Assembly (NCBI GenBank): GCA_018398585.1
Contig: JAGTTD010000001.1
Span: forward strand, 21,221,750 to 21,285,749
DNA: 64,000 bases
DNA from: Simmondsia chinensis
Taxonomy: Eukaryota; Streptophyta; Magnoliopsida; Caryophyllales; Simmondsiaceae
Direction: 5' to 3'
The translations under genes were made by a program, and so were the position numbers. A model generated the notes under the pieces. The model was not told where the DNA came from. It was given only the letters and a program-made list of their open reading frames with translations, and searched no databases. How positions within the stretch are numbered: position 1 is the first letter of the stretch; every line of letters begins with the position of its first letter. This document shows, in pieces, positions 1-11,440 of this stretch.

Positions 1-700
1 TAATTATTTTATTAATTAATTTATTTTTAGAATGAGATTCTAAATTAGATTATGAGATAATATAAGTTGTGAATCAATGTTAATTAAAATAAAAGTTAAT
101 TGTAAATTATTTTAGAATAAAATTCTGAAATAGACTATATGATAATCATAAGTTAAATTTTTTTTTAAAATTAAAGTTAAATTTTTATTAATTAAATATT
201 ATAATAGGATTCTAAACTCGACTATTGGATAGTCTAAGCTCATTTAACTTTTAGAATGAGATTCTAAATAAGACTATGGGATAGTGTAAGTTCTAAGACG
301 TTACTGATTTTAAATGAAATCAAGTTTTATTAATTAATTTAATTTTAGATTTAGATTCTGAAAAATGGATTGTGAAATAATCTGAATTTACTGTATTGTT
401 TTAATAAAAATAATTTCTTTTTATTGATTTAGTTTTAGAATGGGATTCTAAAAGTAGATTATTAGATAATCTAAATAATATTACAATATTTTTTTAAATT
501 AAAATTAATTAATTAATTTTATTGATTAAATTTAGAATGAGATTCTAAAGTTAGATTATGAGATAATCTATATTGTAAAATGATAATATTTTAAATAAAT
601 TAATTAGTTAATTATGGTTAATTTTTGGAATGAGATTCTAAAGGGGATTATGAGATAATCCTAGTTGTAAATTCAAGTTAATTAAAAACCACTAGTTATA
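1..700. repeat. Degenerate ~90-bp tandem repeat, AT-rich
   Basis: At least eight diverged units can be lined up by eye, each built on a core like GAATGAGATTCTAAA followed by a second core like GATTATGAGATAATC. Cores begin near 29, 114, 201, 253, 347, 437, 534 and 627, so spacing is mostly 85-97 bp with one short 52-bp step. Between cores the sequence is A/T-rich (TTAATTAA-like). The array runs off the left edge, so its full size is unknown. No coding potential is visible. It may be a minisatellite or an expanded part of the neighbouring copia element. Confidence 0.75.
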
Positions 701-1250
701 AAAATCAAGTGGGAGCGAGTTTTCAATTGTTGTAACCTCATGGTCTCCATTACCGGTCTAGCAGTATAGTAGATCGATAGACCTCTCTGCAGAGGATGTC
801 GGTTTGCAGATTACAGGGTTAGACTTCTATCAGGATGAACCGAAGTATAAAGAAACAATGCGACCACACTGCCGTGGAGTATTACGTGTATTTGTATGGA
901 GGTTTAGGTAATGGTTTATACTTGACTAGCGCGATGCATTAGCCTCTCAGAGGAGCTCAGTTGTGTGATGTTAGAGACTAAGGTAAAGTGTTGAGTTAAT
1001 CATGTTTAGTAAGAGTTACAAGAAAACAGGTTAATTGATAATAGTTCTCACCTGAACTAGCTTCGTGCAACCCCACTGCCGGGGGAGTAAGGATTGGTGT
1101 GTTTGGGTCATCATTTTATGCATGATAGTATAGTTTGGTGGATATCTGACTTATTGTGTATGCTAAATTAAAAGAATATATATATCATTGCATTATACAT
1201 GACGCTTGTTAGACAATTACATAAATGTTTGCATTTATAGTGTTTTTGAT
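701..1250. other. Non-coding stretch, possibly leader of the copia element
   Basis: No reading frame of interest is seen. Two short similar segments containing CCACTGCCG stand near 870 and 1074. The stretch lies between the tandem array and the first copia coding remnants, so it may be 5' leader or LTR of element A. It does not visibly match the 3' LTR at 3646-5796. I cannot classify it further. Confidence 0.3.
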
Positions 1251-1354
1251 ATGGATATGGCTGGCAAACTTCACTTTCTTTCGAATACATAATGTACTAA
1301 CTGGACCAAATCACTTTGCTTTGAAAAATAAGTTAGACTTACTCATTACTCACA

Positions 1355-1760
1355 TGGACCTATTAGAAAGAAAGGAAAGGGCAAAGTTGCTATTGTAGCA
1401 ACTAAGTCCACAAGAAAGTCAAAAAAGGAAAAGTGTTTCTTTTGCAAGAAAACTAGGCCACTGGAGGAGGAACTACATTAAGTGCATAGCTAGTCTTCTA
1501 CAAAGACTGCTAAGCCATCTAGTGAAGGTATGTTGATGTCTCACTTAATTGAATCATGCGTAGTTGAGAGTCCACCAGGTTCCTAGTAGGGTGGACTCAG
1601 GTTCAACTTGCCATATTTGTAAAATGTTACGGGGGCTTAGGCTAACCTAGAGGATGCATGATGGGGAGTTGTACCTGATAGTCTGGAACAATACAATAAT
1701 AGTGGTCTTAAGTGTAGGAGATGTTAACTTAGACTTTAGTGATAGAGTTTTGTTTTAAAT
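1355..1760 (+). pseudogene. Copia gag C-terminus and protease remnant (element A)
   Basis: A lysine-rich stretch precedes a damaged zinc knuckle at about 1435-1480. The first two cysteines are in one frame and the following GH in another (a one-base shift), and the last cysteine position reads tyrosine. Further on, the protease active site reads VDSGSTCH at about 1591-1614, matching the DSG(A/S)TxH signature of copia aspartic proteases. Stops lie between the two motifs. Gag binds the RNA genome and the protease cleaves the polyprotein; neither product could be made here. Confidence 0.7.
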
Positions 1761-2014
1761 GATTGATTATTTAAACCTTCACGGTACATGAATTTGATTT
1801 CTGTATTTCGGTAAATGGATAATTGTTATTCAGTTTACAATGAAAATTTTAATATGAAAAATAAATTGTTTATTTGCATATTTACGTGAATAAATTATTT
1901 ATTCGTGTTATTTCCTTATCAAAACTCTAGTAATTGTTTAAATGTATCTAACATAAGTTCACTTGTTCAATCTTCTAAAAGAAAACACCCTGAAAGTGAT
2001 AATGCCTACACCTT

Positions 2015-2530
2015 ACACTAACGTTTAGGTCACACCAATGCAAACAGGATCCAAAGACTGGTAAAAGATGGACAGATAAAGGCTTTAGACTTGAGGTCAT
2101 TACCAGTCTATAAATCCTGCATAGAAAGAAAGATGACCAAGTATGTCTTTAAGAGTAAATGCAACAAGGTTGGTGACTTGCTTGAGCTGGTTCACATAGA
2201 TGTATGTGGATCAATGCATGTTTAGGCAAGAGGCGTGTATGGGTACTTAACCACATTCAGTGATGATTACTCAAGGCATGGATATGTTTACCTAATGAGG
2301 CATAAGTCAAACGTTTTTAGAGAAATTCAAAGAGTAGAAAGTTGAATTTTAAAAGCTATTAGGTAAACAAGTTAAGCAACTTCAATCAGATCGAGGTGGT
2401 CAATATTTTTTGGGTGAGTTTTTGGATTTTCTAACTACAGATGAGATAGGATCTCAGCTTTCTGCTCTGGGTATACCGCAGCAAAATGGTGTTGTAGATA
2501 AAAGGAACAAGGATGGTCTTTTATACTATT
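2015..2530 (+). pseudogene. Copia integrase remnant (element A)
   Basis: The frame begins with a GAG-pre-integrase segment (LGHTNANRIQRLVKDG, about 2021-2070). The zinc-binding region has lost its first cysteine (YKSC where CxxC is expected). The catalytic core follows: HIDVCG gives the first Asp near 2190, and QSDRGGQY gives the second near 2385. At the third position the motif QQNGV is followed by Asp instead of the usual Glu near 2490. At least two in-frame stops and a frameshift interrupt it. The family inserts the cDNA into the genome; this copy cannot. Confidence 0.8.
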
Positions 2531-3039
2531 CTCTTAATTAAAAAGGCTTTTGTAAATACAACGCAAAATACATAGAAAAGGATTTTACAGGTAAAACTAC
2601 AAAAGCAAAAACAAAATAGTATTATAAGAATTAAAGAAAGTTACACTAATTCTGAATAGCTAGACACAACTCAAGACATGTGGATGCATTAGGTGCACGT
2701 ATGGATAGGAACGAGAATGTTCTGATTATACGATAGCTTAGGTGTGGTGGGAGGATTGTTAGGACACCTGACAGGTTCATAGTGGGAGCCTCAGTGGTTG
2801 ACCGTGGCATTGAATCTGATCCTTTTAGAGACAATGAAGCAATTAAATTTTATAGTTTTGAGTAATTGGTTGAACGAACTGTGCGTGTGCAAATGACATT
2901 CAGAGAAAGTAGTGACTTTCTTGGTATTGTATGTCAACAATATACTACTCATTTGGAATGCGGTGGGATTGGCATTAGCTATAAAGACTTGGTTGTCATG
3001 ATAGCTCTATATCAAGGACATAGGAGAAGCCAGCTTTAC
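2531..3039 (+). other. Rearranged interior of element A; most of RT deleted
   Basis: Only one copia-like patch is visible: a linker rich in Arg and Pro (GRIVRTPDRF, about 2752-2781) that in copia elements lies between integrase and RT. The RT palm that should follow, including the YVDD region, is absent. The rest has no recognisable coding content; the short open stretch at 2866-3051 resembles nothing I know. Confidence 0.5.
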
Positions 3040-3610
3040 TCTCAGGATTAAGCTTCTGCGAGGTCATAAGAGTAGGATGTTGGGTCTTTCTCTAGCCACT
3101 TATATTAACAAAATATTGTTAAGGTATTGCATGGAGGAATCTAAGAAAGGTTTTTTAACCTTTCAGGCATCGAGTCCCTTTTTCTCTTTAGATCAGTGTT
3201 CTAGGGCACTTTAAGAAGAGGAACAGTTGAGGAATATTCCATATGCTTTGGCAGTGGGAGCCTCATGTATGCCATGCTGTGCACGAGACTAGATATCTAC
3301 TATGTTATGGTATAGTAAGTAGGTGTTAGTCTAACCCGGGTCCGATGCACTAGGTGGTGGTGAAGCATTTTCTCTAGTACTTAAGAAGGACTGGAGATTA
3401 TATGTTGATCTTTCAAAGTGATGAGCTGATTCTAGATTAAAATGATAGACGTTTGACATCTAAGCATTTATTTACCCTTGGAGTGAGAGCCATTAGTAAG
3501 AGGAATGTCAAGCAGTATTGTATTACTGACTTCACAATAGAGTAATTGAGCTCACTAAGGGTTAGGCTCAGTAGGCCTTTGATTCAAACTTAAAAGGGGT
3601 GAGTATGGAC
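3040..3610 (+). pseudogene. Copia RT tail and RNase H remnant (element A)
   Basis: After a basic segment the frame reads MLGLSLATYINKILLRY (about 3078-3130), the hallmark that follows the RT palm in copia elements. Next come remnants of the segments IPYALAVGA, a Cys-rich patch and a Tyr-rich RNase H start, spread over more than one frame. Stops are frequent. RNase H would remove the RNA template during reverse transcription. The polypurine tract and LTR follow directly, so this is the end of the polyprotein. Confidence 0.75.
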
Positions 3611-3634
3611 TTTTTCATAAATTGGATTTAGGAC

Positions 3635-3645
3635 AAGTGGGAGAT
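3635..3645 (+). other. Polypurine tract of element A
   Basis: AAGTGGGAGAT lies immediately before the TGTTT start of the 3' LTR. Such purine runs prime plus-strand DNA synthesis in LTR retrotransposons. Confidence 0.7.
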
Positions 3646-5796
3646 TGTTTGGAACAGTGTCCAGAAATTCAAATTTATTTTGGATATATTATTTTAATTA
3701 ATAAATAAAATTGAAGTCCCAGTCATTTTCCAGTTAAATTTGTGTAAGCGAGCAATTATACTGCATGTGATTTTCTTTTGGGAGACATCCATGAGATGGG
3801 TATAGTCCTCATACTGCAATTTACATGTTTGTTCTAAGTGGTTTATGAGACTAAGCCACAGATAGACTTGGAACATATGGCATGGATTGTTATTTGAAAG
3901 GCTCGTAGTCCAAGACAAGTTTGGACCTCTTGTATGCTAAGATTATAACGTGATACTTTAGATGACTTATCTTGGTCATGTGGATGGAGATCCAAAAGTG
4001 TTGGGTTGGTGTGTTTAATAAGATTGACACACTGAGTTGGATCATGTGGGTTACTTATTTCTAGACTACTATCGAAGATGAGTGATTCATGTTGTACTGT
4101 TTGAACGATGACTTTAAATCCTGAGGGTATTATGGACTTGTGCATGGAGTGTTCGTTACTTTGGTGTACTATAAGTAAGGTCTAAACACATGATTGAATT
4201 CCCACGTACACTGGGTAGTGGCGTGAAGTGTCACAAGGATCAGGTATTCAATAGGGAATCTAGAGTCTTTTATGAGATATAGATGTGACCTTAGTTGATT
4301 CGCAAATATTTGAATAGTTTGGAAACTTTGGCCAAAGTATTCCAAGTGCTTGACATTTGTAATTTATACTATGAATATGTTCAAGTATAAATGAATTATT
4401 CAGTGAAGGGCGAGTCGGTAACTAATGGAGAAGCTGTGAGAAGGATAATGGTAGTGGTTATATTTTTTCTTTGTCAAAGACATCTAGTAGAGGGGTTGTT
4501 GTCATCAATACAGTCTATTAGGGAGATATCAAAAAAAATGGTTTAAGTTTGGAGTGCAGTGAGATTTATTTAGTTGAATTAAGTCTCAATAAATGGTAAT
4601 TAAATTATTTCAGAAGATGATTAATTTAACCCATTTGGAGCTAGATTTAAATTGTTCCTGAGGTCCTTGCGCAAGCCTCTATATTTATTGTCATCAGAAT
4701 ATATTAAAGAATTCATGAGATGGATTATTTACGATGAGTAAATTAATTTTGCCAAACATTATTCATGATATGAATAAAAATTAAAAATTATAAATTAAAT
4801 AATTTTGAAAAATTAAAATTCATAAAAGTTAAAAAAAGGAAAAATGGTGAAAATCCTAGGCTGAATCCGTGTCTACGTTTGTCTGCCAACCAGCGCACGA
4901 CACGTGGGTTGCCGGGGCACAATCCGCGCCTTTGAGTGTGGACCAATTGCGTGCCGACACGTGGCACGCGATGATATGCTAAAACATACGTGAACTGTGC
5001 GAGGAAGCGCAGCATTTCGACTTTGCTTTTGATTGAATCGATGCGTTTTGTTAGTTGTACGCAAATCCCACATCGAATTTCCTGCTTGTTTTTGCTCCGG
5101 TATTCTACTATAAATAGAGGTACCTATTCCAAAGGTTTGGCATTCAATTGAAATTAAATTTTTGGGTTTCTGGAAATTGTTTCAGAGACCTAATTGGAGA
5201 GAAAAATTTCAGTCAAAATTTTTCTTTCCTCAGTTTAATATTTTTCGGAGCCCACCCTCCAGGCAGTTTGAGGTCATTGCGTAGAAGATTGCGGGGCCTC
5301 GATTTTCTTGGTATTCTTTATTATTGGAGCAATTCTAGGTATGTTCTTCTTTCTTTCTTCTTTTAGTTTTCGCTTTTCTATTTATTTACAATGTTCGTTA
5401 TTATGCCTGTTTAAGCTTATGTATTGTTATGAATGCATTAGAGTAAAAGGCCTGTAGATTTAAATTATGAATTTAGATATGTTGATTTAAATTATGAATT
5501 TAAATTTGTGGATTTAAAATTATGAATTTTAAATCAACCCTTGCATTAGAATTCTGAATTTTAAACCCCTTTCGAGGCCTAAACTTTAGGAAAAATTTTT
5601 AAATTTGTCCCAATAACCGATATTAGAGCGAAGGGATTTATAGAGACAACCCTATTACCGGGAGCTCTCGCACGTGAGGTGTCACGAAGCGTAACTATCC
5701 GACCGGAGGCTTAGGTAAGGAGAAGAGTCTCGTATTCTAAGTGCTTTAATAGGTGTCTTTTGTTGTGACCATAGTTCAGAACTGTGAACCCAACAA
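3646..5796 (+). repeat. 3' LTR of copia element A
   Basis: This 2.15-kb segment begins TGTTTGGAACAG after the polypurine tract and ends CCCAACA. It contains one clear TATA box near 5109, and AT-rich 25-30-bp internal repeats of the type GATTTAAATTATGAATTT near 5457-5540. There is no coding content. The 3' boundary rests on the CA end and on comparison with common copia LTR ends, since no second copy is in the window. Confidence 0.7.
5109..5116 (+). promoter_or_regulatory. TATA box in LTR of element A
   Basis: TATAAATA followed by a G-rich step (GAGG) is the only good TATA box in the LTR. It sits about two thirds of the way in, as expected for the U3/R boundary. Confidence 0.6.
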
Positions 5797-5844
5797 TCGA
5801 CACAGAGTTTATTTTTCTAACAAAAGTTAATTTTTTCCCAAGAT

Positions 5845-5990
5845 TGTCAACCTTGTAAAGTTGTGGGTCCTCAAAAATAGCCTCTTTGTAGCGTTACACC
5901 GTGAAGGGGAAAGGCTGCGTACATCCACCCTCCAGAACCCTTTGAGGCAGGAGCCCTTAAGGCACTGGGTCTGTTGTTATTATTGTCGTA
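5845..5990 (+). mobile_element. Au-type SINE, probably 5' truncated
   Basis: The segment has the conserved body of plant Au SINEs: a worn RNA polymerase III B-box region (GTGGGTCCT near 5861), then AGCCTCTTTG, GGGAAAGGCTGCGTACATCC, a CCCTCCAGAACCC block, and the 3' signature GGCACTGGGT followed by a TTG-rich tail. The A box cannot be found, so the 5' end is lost or too diverged. SINEs of this class are tRNA-derived and move using LINE enzymes. Confidence 0.75.
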
Positions 5991-6117
5991 TGCTGAGTCA
6001 CCTGCTTCGGGCACCACCTCATGCTTCAAATTCCACATCATGCTTTGAATGCACCACCTCGTGTTTATCTGTGAAGACTAGTATTTTCCTTCTATGTTTT
6101 GTTAACTAATTTCAAGG

Positions 6118-6946
6118 CATTTACACTTCTAGAGGGGATTTCAGCTAGAAATTCAGATGTGGGCTCTAAGGAATTCCCTCTAATAATGAATCGTGGTCAC
6201 GTTCATTTATCTTTTACGTGGGCAAGAAGAGCTTAGTGGCCTGACTTGGGGAGAAGTTGCGGCAGAATTAGAGAGCAATATTTTTTTTGTTTTCTATGAA
6301 TATGAGACTCTGTGATAGTTCAAACAGTACATACACTTAATAGAAAACTTCTTCAAGTTTTCTTTATAGCACACTTGTGCTCTTTTCTTAGGATTAGCGT
6401 AACTTAACGTAGCTTAGCTCAACATACAACTTGATGTACTTGCTTCTTCAGTAATACACTCTTTCGGGCTTCAGTTATGAACTTCTTGTTTTAATCTATT
6501 CCCAAATTTTGACAAGTTAAGAATTAAGGCTTTAGTTTAAGGTTCTGACAGCTAAGGCTTGACCTTGATTGTATTGGTCTTAACACTACTGTCACTACTT
6601 AATAAGTCAGGCAAACTTAGGTTCGCGCCATTGATTAGGGATTTGACCGCCAAGACTTGACCTTTATTGCATTAGTCCTAACCCAACGAATTGAATAAGA
6701 TTTGCTCCACCTTAATCTTGTCAGAACTAAACTCATTCGAGCTATTATAAGTCAAGGGCAATAGGCTTAAAAACCTGATTGACTCGGGCTTGTAAGTGGA
6801 GTGGTGAGCTATTGGGTTGGTTTCCACCACAACCGTACGATGCATGAGGAAAGGTGTTTGTGGGCCTAGCTCTGTCACTGTCACTGCCACTTGGGTTCAA
6901 TTCATATCCCTTTATTTTTCTGTCAATATATATATATATATATAAC

Positions 6947-7000
<54 letters not shown>

Positions 7001-7245
7001 CCACAAAAATATTTAACCAAGTCTTCTTACTTGAAGCATAAGCTGAACTCACTGTATAACTGAGGTTAGATACACCAACAAATCACAACCTTTTCTCCGA
7101 AACGGTGAGTGGTTGATGTCAAAGACGTACGGTTCGAATTTAGGCTCCCTTCCTAGTCGCGGTGAGTCCTTTTTGCAAGTTTGTTTTGTTTTCATTTTAC
7201 AGTGACCACATCACACTTAATTACAAACAAAATAGAGCAAACACA
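6118..7245 (+). repeat. Truncated 5' LTR and leader of element B
   Basis: The first part (ACTTCTAGAGGGG and the following ~100 bp) matches the D LTR near 34725-34815, so B keeps only the right portion of its LTR. The remainder has no genes. It holds two related segments (AAGGCTTGACCTTGATTG near 6563 and AAGACTTGACCTTTATTG near 6652) and a TA microsatellite. Confidence 0.6.
6925..6999. repeat. (TA)n microsatellite
   Basis: Almost uninterrupted TA dinucleotides with one small break (ACTATATG near 6945). Open frames across it only encode Tyr-Ile repeats and are artefacts. Confidence 0.95.
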
Positions 7246-7249
7246 CCTT

Positions 7250-7272
7250 TGGGCGACCATAATGGGAGGCTT
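7250..7272 (+). other. Candidate primer-binding site of element B
   Basis: TTTGGGCGACCATAATGGGA resembles the GGCGAC...GTGGGG primer-binding sites of some Tat elements. It lies between the LTR-derived region and gag. The tRNA cannot be assigned. Confidence 0.35.
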
Positions 7273-7599
7273 TAACAAGACTTCATTTTCTTTAACCCGT
7301 CGTGGATTACAAAGATGTAATTACATGCCATTCGCCAATTGTCAGAACCAACAGGTCTAGTGCTCTTGAGCATGAGGAACCAGATGGCCTAGCCTTAATT
7401 AGGTCCCACTTGAGCATCCTCTTGAACAAAGCCCTATAACAAAAAGGGATGAACCAAGTCATAGCCACGACTGTGAGAGCAGTGGTGATGATGATATCCT
7501 AGAAGGTGAACGCATTGGGCTAGATGTCCATTCGCTCAAGAGTTTCATGGCTATGCTTAAACACCATTTAGAAATCAAGGACCAAAAATTCCAACGAGC

Positions 7600-9798
7600 A
7601 ATAAGAGAACCCTTTTAGAGACAACATGTTGAAACCGAGTGCAATCCAGTGGTTCATTGTGAAAATTCTGCCACCATGAGAGCCGTGATAAGTGATGTTG
7701 GATCCTCAATGAATGAAAGGCTTCACAAAGAGACTAACAAAATCTTAGCTGAAATGAACTCTACCTTGTCTTCTACTGCTATCTTTATTGCTAAGCATGT
7801 GGCAAGATAGACAATAATTGAGTTCGAGCCTATCTTGGTTAGATAGGTTGAGGCTCACATTGGCTTCGTTCAAGCCGTTAGAGAGGAGGTTAGGCAACTT
7901 AGGCCTGCACCTCTTCCGTCAGTGCCAACTAGATACCCTCGTGATGCTCCTTTAAGCTTACGATTACCGGTTGCTTAGGTTGACTACATTTTCCCTGAGA
8001 GAGCAGAAAACTCGGTTATGGCTAACCCAAGTGTCACACACTTGGAACCTAGCCATAGGAATAACAACGTGCCCCTTTGGGTTACTGGGCCGTTGAATTA
8101 GGGTTTTTCTCTGGCTTTAGGGGATCTCAACTCCAATGTGCTGGTGTTGTATGTACTTGAAACAGGGAGGCATAACCATTCATACCCGCCTCAAGTTGTT
8201 AAGGTTGCCTCGAGGTCCACCCATGGCCTTGAAATATGAATGCAAGGACAAGAACCCCCTTCTAGGAGTCAACCTTTCTTTCCTAGACCTCTTCATGCTT
8301 ACCACAGTGGGTGGCAAGCTAACCACCCACTTTCTCAAGATCATGACGTAGGGATTGATCAAGCAATGATGTACCAATAGCTAGCTAATATTGGTGTGCT
8401 CCCAAGCATGCCATATAACCCAGGTCCTGTTGGAACATACTTCGTGGCTATCCAAGCGCATGGCCAATTTGATCAAGGGGGTTACCCCAGGTTTGGGGGC
8501 AAATAACCATTCACACACCCGATTGTGACTGGTGCTTTAGGGTATCCCGCAAATCCCCCTCAAGAACCTCACCCACTTGGGGGGCAATGGCAGGCTTATA
8601 ACCATGTGCAGGGACTATCCTTTTTCTCGAGCATACAAACTCCCCGAGTCTACCCATTTTCTCTGGAGAAGTGACTGTGTCTGCCCTCGAGCACTTTGTA
8701 AGATTCAATTGGCAGTGCAAAGAAACAGCTGACAATTAGTATCTTAAGTTGAGGTTGTTCCCCACTTCTTTAACTGGGACTGCTTTTTAGTGGTACATTA
8801 GCCTACTTCCTAATTCCATTTATTATTAGGATGGCATGACCAGGAAATTCTAGGCTTAGTTCTGAAGAATGGAACTAGGAACTTTTATGTCTGACTTGGC
8901 TTGAATGAGACAAAAGCCAAGTGAAATAGTGAAAGATTACATTAATCAATTGAAGAGAGCAAGGACAAAATGCACCATAAACCATAAACCTTCCTGAGGA
9001 ACTTTCATGTCTAACTTGGCTTGAATGAGACAAAAGCTAGACTTGAATGGCTTGGATATTAAATTTAAGAAGAAATTCAAAGACTTTAACTTCACAGCGT
9101 TCTTACAGCTGGTAGAGTATGCCACTAGATATGAGGCCATCTTAAGAGAAGGAAGCCTGAAGAAAAATTACGTGTATGGTACTTAAGTATACTACTTAAT
9201 CGAAAAGGATGAAGATCCTCCATATGCGATTGAGGTCGCAGAATGCATCAAGGGACCTCCTATGGTTTGCAATCCTTTGATCAAGAAGGATATCAAAGCC
9301 AAGAAATCTTATCAATCCCAAGACTTGATAAAATACTCGTTTGATGTCTCAAGAGCCAACATAATATTAGATTCGCTTATGGAAAATAACAAACTCAAGA
9401 TCCAGGGTAAACATAGAAAGCCTGGCCTAAATTTTACTAAAGGGAAGGTATACTGTAAATGGTACGATTCGTTGACCCATTCAACGAAGAACTACGTGAT
9501 CTTTAGATTAGTTGTTCAGGATGCCAAAGATGAAAGGGAATTGATCTTCCATGGACAAGAACAGATAGGAGTTGGCGAAGACCCCTTCCTTAGTCCTGCT
9601 GAAGTTAATATAATTGAGGTAGCAAAGCCTTATTACTCCCATAACAGCCGAACTAGTGGCAAATCTATATGTAAGATGAGTATAGAAAAAGTTGGTCTGG
9701 CTGTAGCCAATGCTTTGTTTGATAGGTTGCTGGGTCAGGCTCCCGAGAACCTCAGTAAGGTTGCAAGAAGATTACTGCAAGTGGCACATCACGGTTAA
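7600..9798 (+). pseudogene. Tat gag pseudogene (element B)
   Basis: Successive frames give a Tat-type gag: a Pro-rich region with LRPAPLPSVPTRYP (about 7900-7935), a capsid part, and an open 178-codon tail (9262-9798). That tail carries YCKWYDSLTHSTKN, which in relatives is a C-x2-H...H-x4-C zinc-binding patch; the first His and the last Cys are both replaced by Tyr. A partial internal duplication of about 43 bp lies at 8873 and 8996. Gag would form the virus-like particle. The protein cannot be produced as one piece. Confidence 0.75.
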
Positions 9799-10979
9799 AC
9801 ATTTGACACACGATTGTGTTACGTTTAGCAAGTTCCTGAGAAAGTGATTAGAGCAGGAATTATTCTCTCTGTAAAGAAGAAGAGTTAGCCATGGCAATCC
9901 ATATTGACGACCATTAGCAGACAGTCTTCGCTTCCAAGAAGCAGGCATCGAGGAAACTCTTGTGCTGTACACATGACCCCTGTGGTGGTTGTTGCCACAA
10001 GTTGGTGTCTGAAATGAAGAAGCTGAGCCTTTATCCAATGTAAAAGGCAGCCCCCTTAACAAAGACATCACTAACGGGACCTTCTTGAGGTCTTACTTTA
10101 AAGAACTAGATCATTGTGAGGACTGGGCATACAAGGAGAAATCTGAAGTACCACCTACTAGACGTGAACACCATTCGGGGACCACGACAGTTGGGACACC
10201 AGCCTTCCGAGGCTCAATTCAGTAATGTCTGGAGGAGAAATTACCTCAATTAAGATGAGCTTAGTCCCTTTAGCCTTACTCAAGCTCAGAAGAGGTGGCA
10301 ACTATGAGAGATGGTAGCTAAGTGAAGGACTTTGCTCGATACTTGCTTAACTCTGCTCTCTCAAGACGAAGCCAGTTCCTATTGCCGATAAAGGGCAACC
10401 ACTCAAGAAGCTTAAGAGGTGGACCAATCTCTCATCTTTTGAAGAACAGGATTCTTGGTGGGACCAGCGTGCTAAGAATTCACTGGCTTGGAGATTAGTT
10501 GATGACAAAGAGGAGTACCCCCCTCTTAACATCAAAATAGTGGAACCTCTAGACCCATTTAACCTAATATGGTCTAATATTGAGAATCACTTCAACAAGG
10601 AAGACTTCCCCCAACCTATGGAGGAGTCTAAAACTCAAGCGATTGATCCAAAAGACCAACCTCTAGATTAGGATATGCTAACCAATGACAATCCTCAAAA
10701 GCAAGATCAGGACATGCCCATGGATGGAAGCCCTAAAAAGAAAACATATCAAGGAGCCCGGATACAATTCGCGACACTCTCTGGAAAGGTTGATGTTAGG
10801 ACCGCATTGCTCTTTACTTTGGTGTTCATGTAAACTAATACTCAAGAAGGCCTCGAGGGGGACGTTATAGCATTAGACGAGGATCCCCAGGTTGAACTTG
10901 TGGGTAAGTAGCAACCACCAAAGGTAACCTCGATCCTTTTCCTGTTAAACTTAATACCCCAACATCCAAATCACTTGAT
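9799..10979 (+). other. Degraded gag-protease linker of element B
   Basis: This stretch matches the equivalent region of element D (37200-38100) in short patches, for example the segment encoding KEDFPQPMEESKTQ near 10600-10640. No domain is recognised and stops are dense. Confidence 0.6.
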
Positions 10980-11440
10980 GATACACTTGACATAATTAAG
11001 GTGATATTTGATGGGCCTAATGCCAATAAACACATCAAGCCCCTATACATCAAGGCCAAAGTTGACGGCATTCTAATGAACATGGTCTTTGCGGATAATG
11101 GCGCAGCCATCAACATCATGCCCTATGATATGTCGGGGGTCATTGGTAAATCTCTAGATGACCTAATTACTTCAGATGTTACAATCTGCGGCTTTTCTTG
11201 AGCTACTACTAATTCTAAAGGGGTCATCCCGATTGACCTAACTGTTGGCAGCTTAAGCAAGCTCACAAGTTTCTTTGTAGTGGATACTACATCGAGCTAC
11301 AATGATTTGGTCGGGAGAGATTGGTTACACACCAACTATTATATCCCATCTTCACTGCACCAGTTGTTAATCTTCTGGAACTATGACAAGTATGAGGTTT
11401 TTATGGCAGATAATAGGCCATTTGTGGCTTGCTCCAACTA
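10980..11440 (+). pseudogene. Tat aspartic protease remnant (element B)
   Basis: The frame at 11001-11201 runs through a GPNANKHIKPLYIKA segment to the active-site motif ADNGAAINIMP (Asp-Asn-Gly in place of the common Asp-Gly/Ser-Gly), then DLITSDVTICGFS. It continues past a stop into the LTVGSLSKLTSFFVVDTT segment and a GRDWLH segment typical of Tat proteases. The same region recurs in F (17063-17329) and D (38147-38600). Confidence 0.8.

Larger units (their letters stand above)
1251..5796 (+). mobile_element. Element A: decayed Ty1/copia retrotransposon, 3' part with 3' LTR
   Basis: The domain order is gag zinc-knuckle remnant, aspartic protease, integrase, a post-integrase linker, the last part of RT with RNase H, polypurine tract, then LTR. 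Integrase lies before RT/RNase H, which is the copia order. Most of RT is missing between about 2530 and 3040, and every frame carries stops, so this is a dead copy. The 5' LTR is not recognised in the window. The five bases after the 3' LTR are ATCGA; the matching left target duplication cannot be checked. Confidence 0.85.

Noticed and set aside
1..700. CRISPR-like array
   Set aside because: Units are diverged over their whole length, lack constant-length spacers, and the window is clearly plant nuclear DNA.
2866..3051. 61-codon frame in element A
   Set aside because: It resembles no copia domain and lies in the rearranged region; likely chance opening.
6854..7063. 69-codon frame with Tyr-Ile repeats
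   Set aside because: It is a translation of the TA microsatellite in the leader of B.
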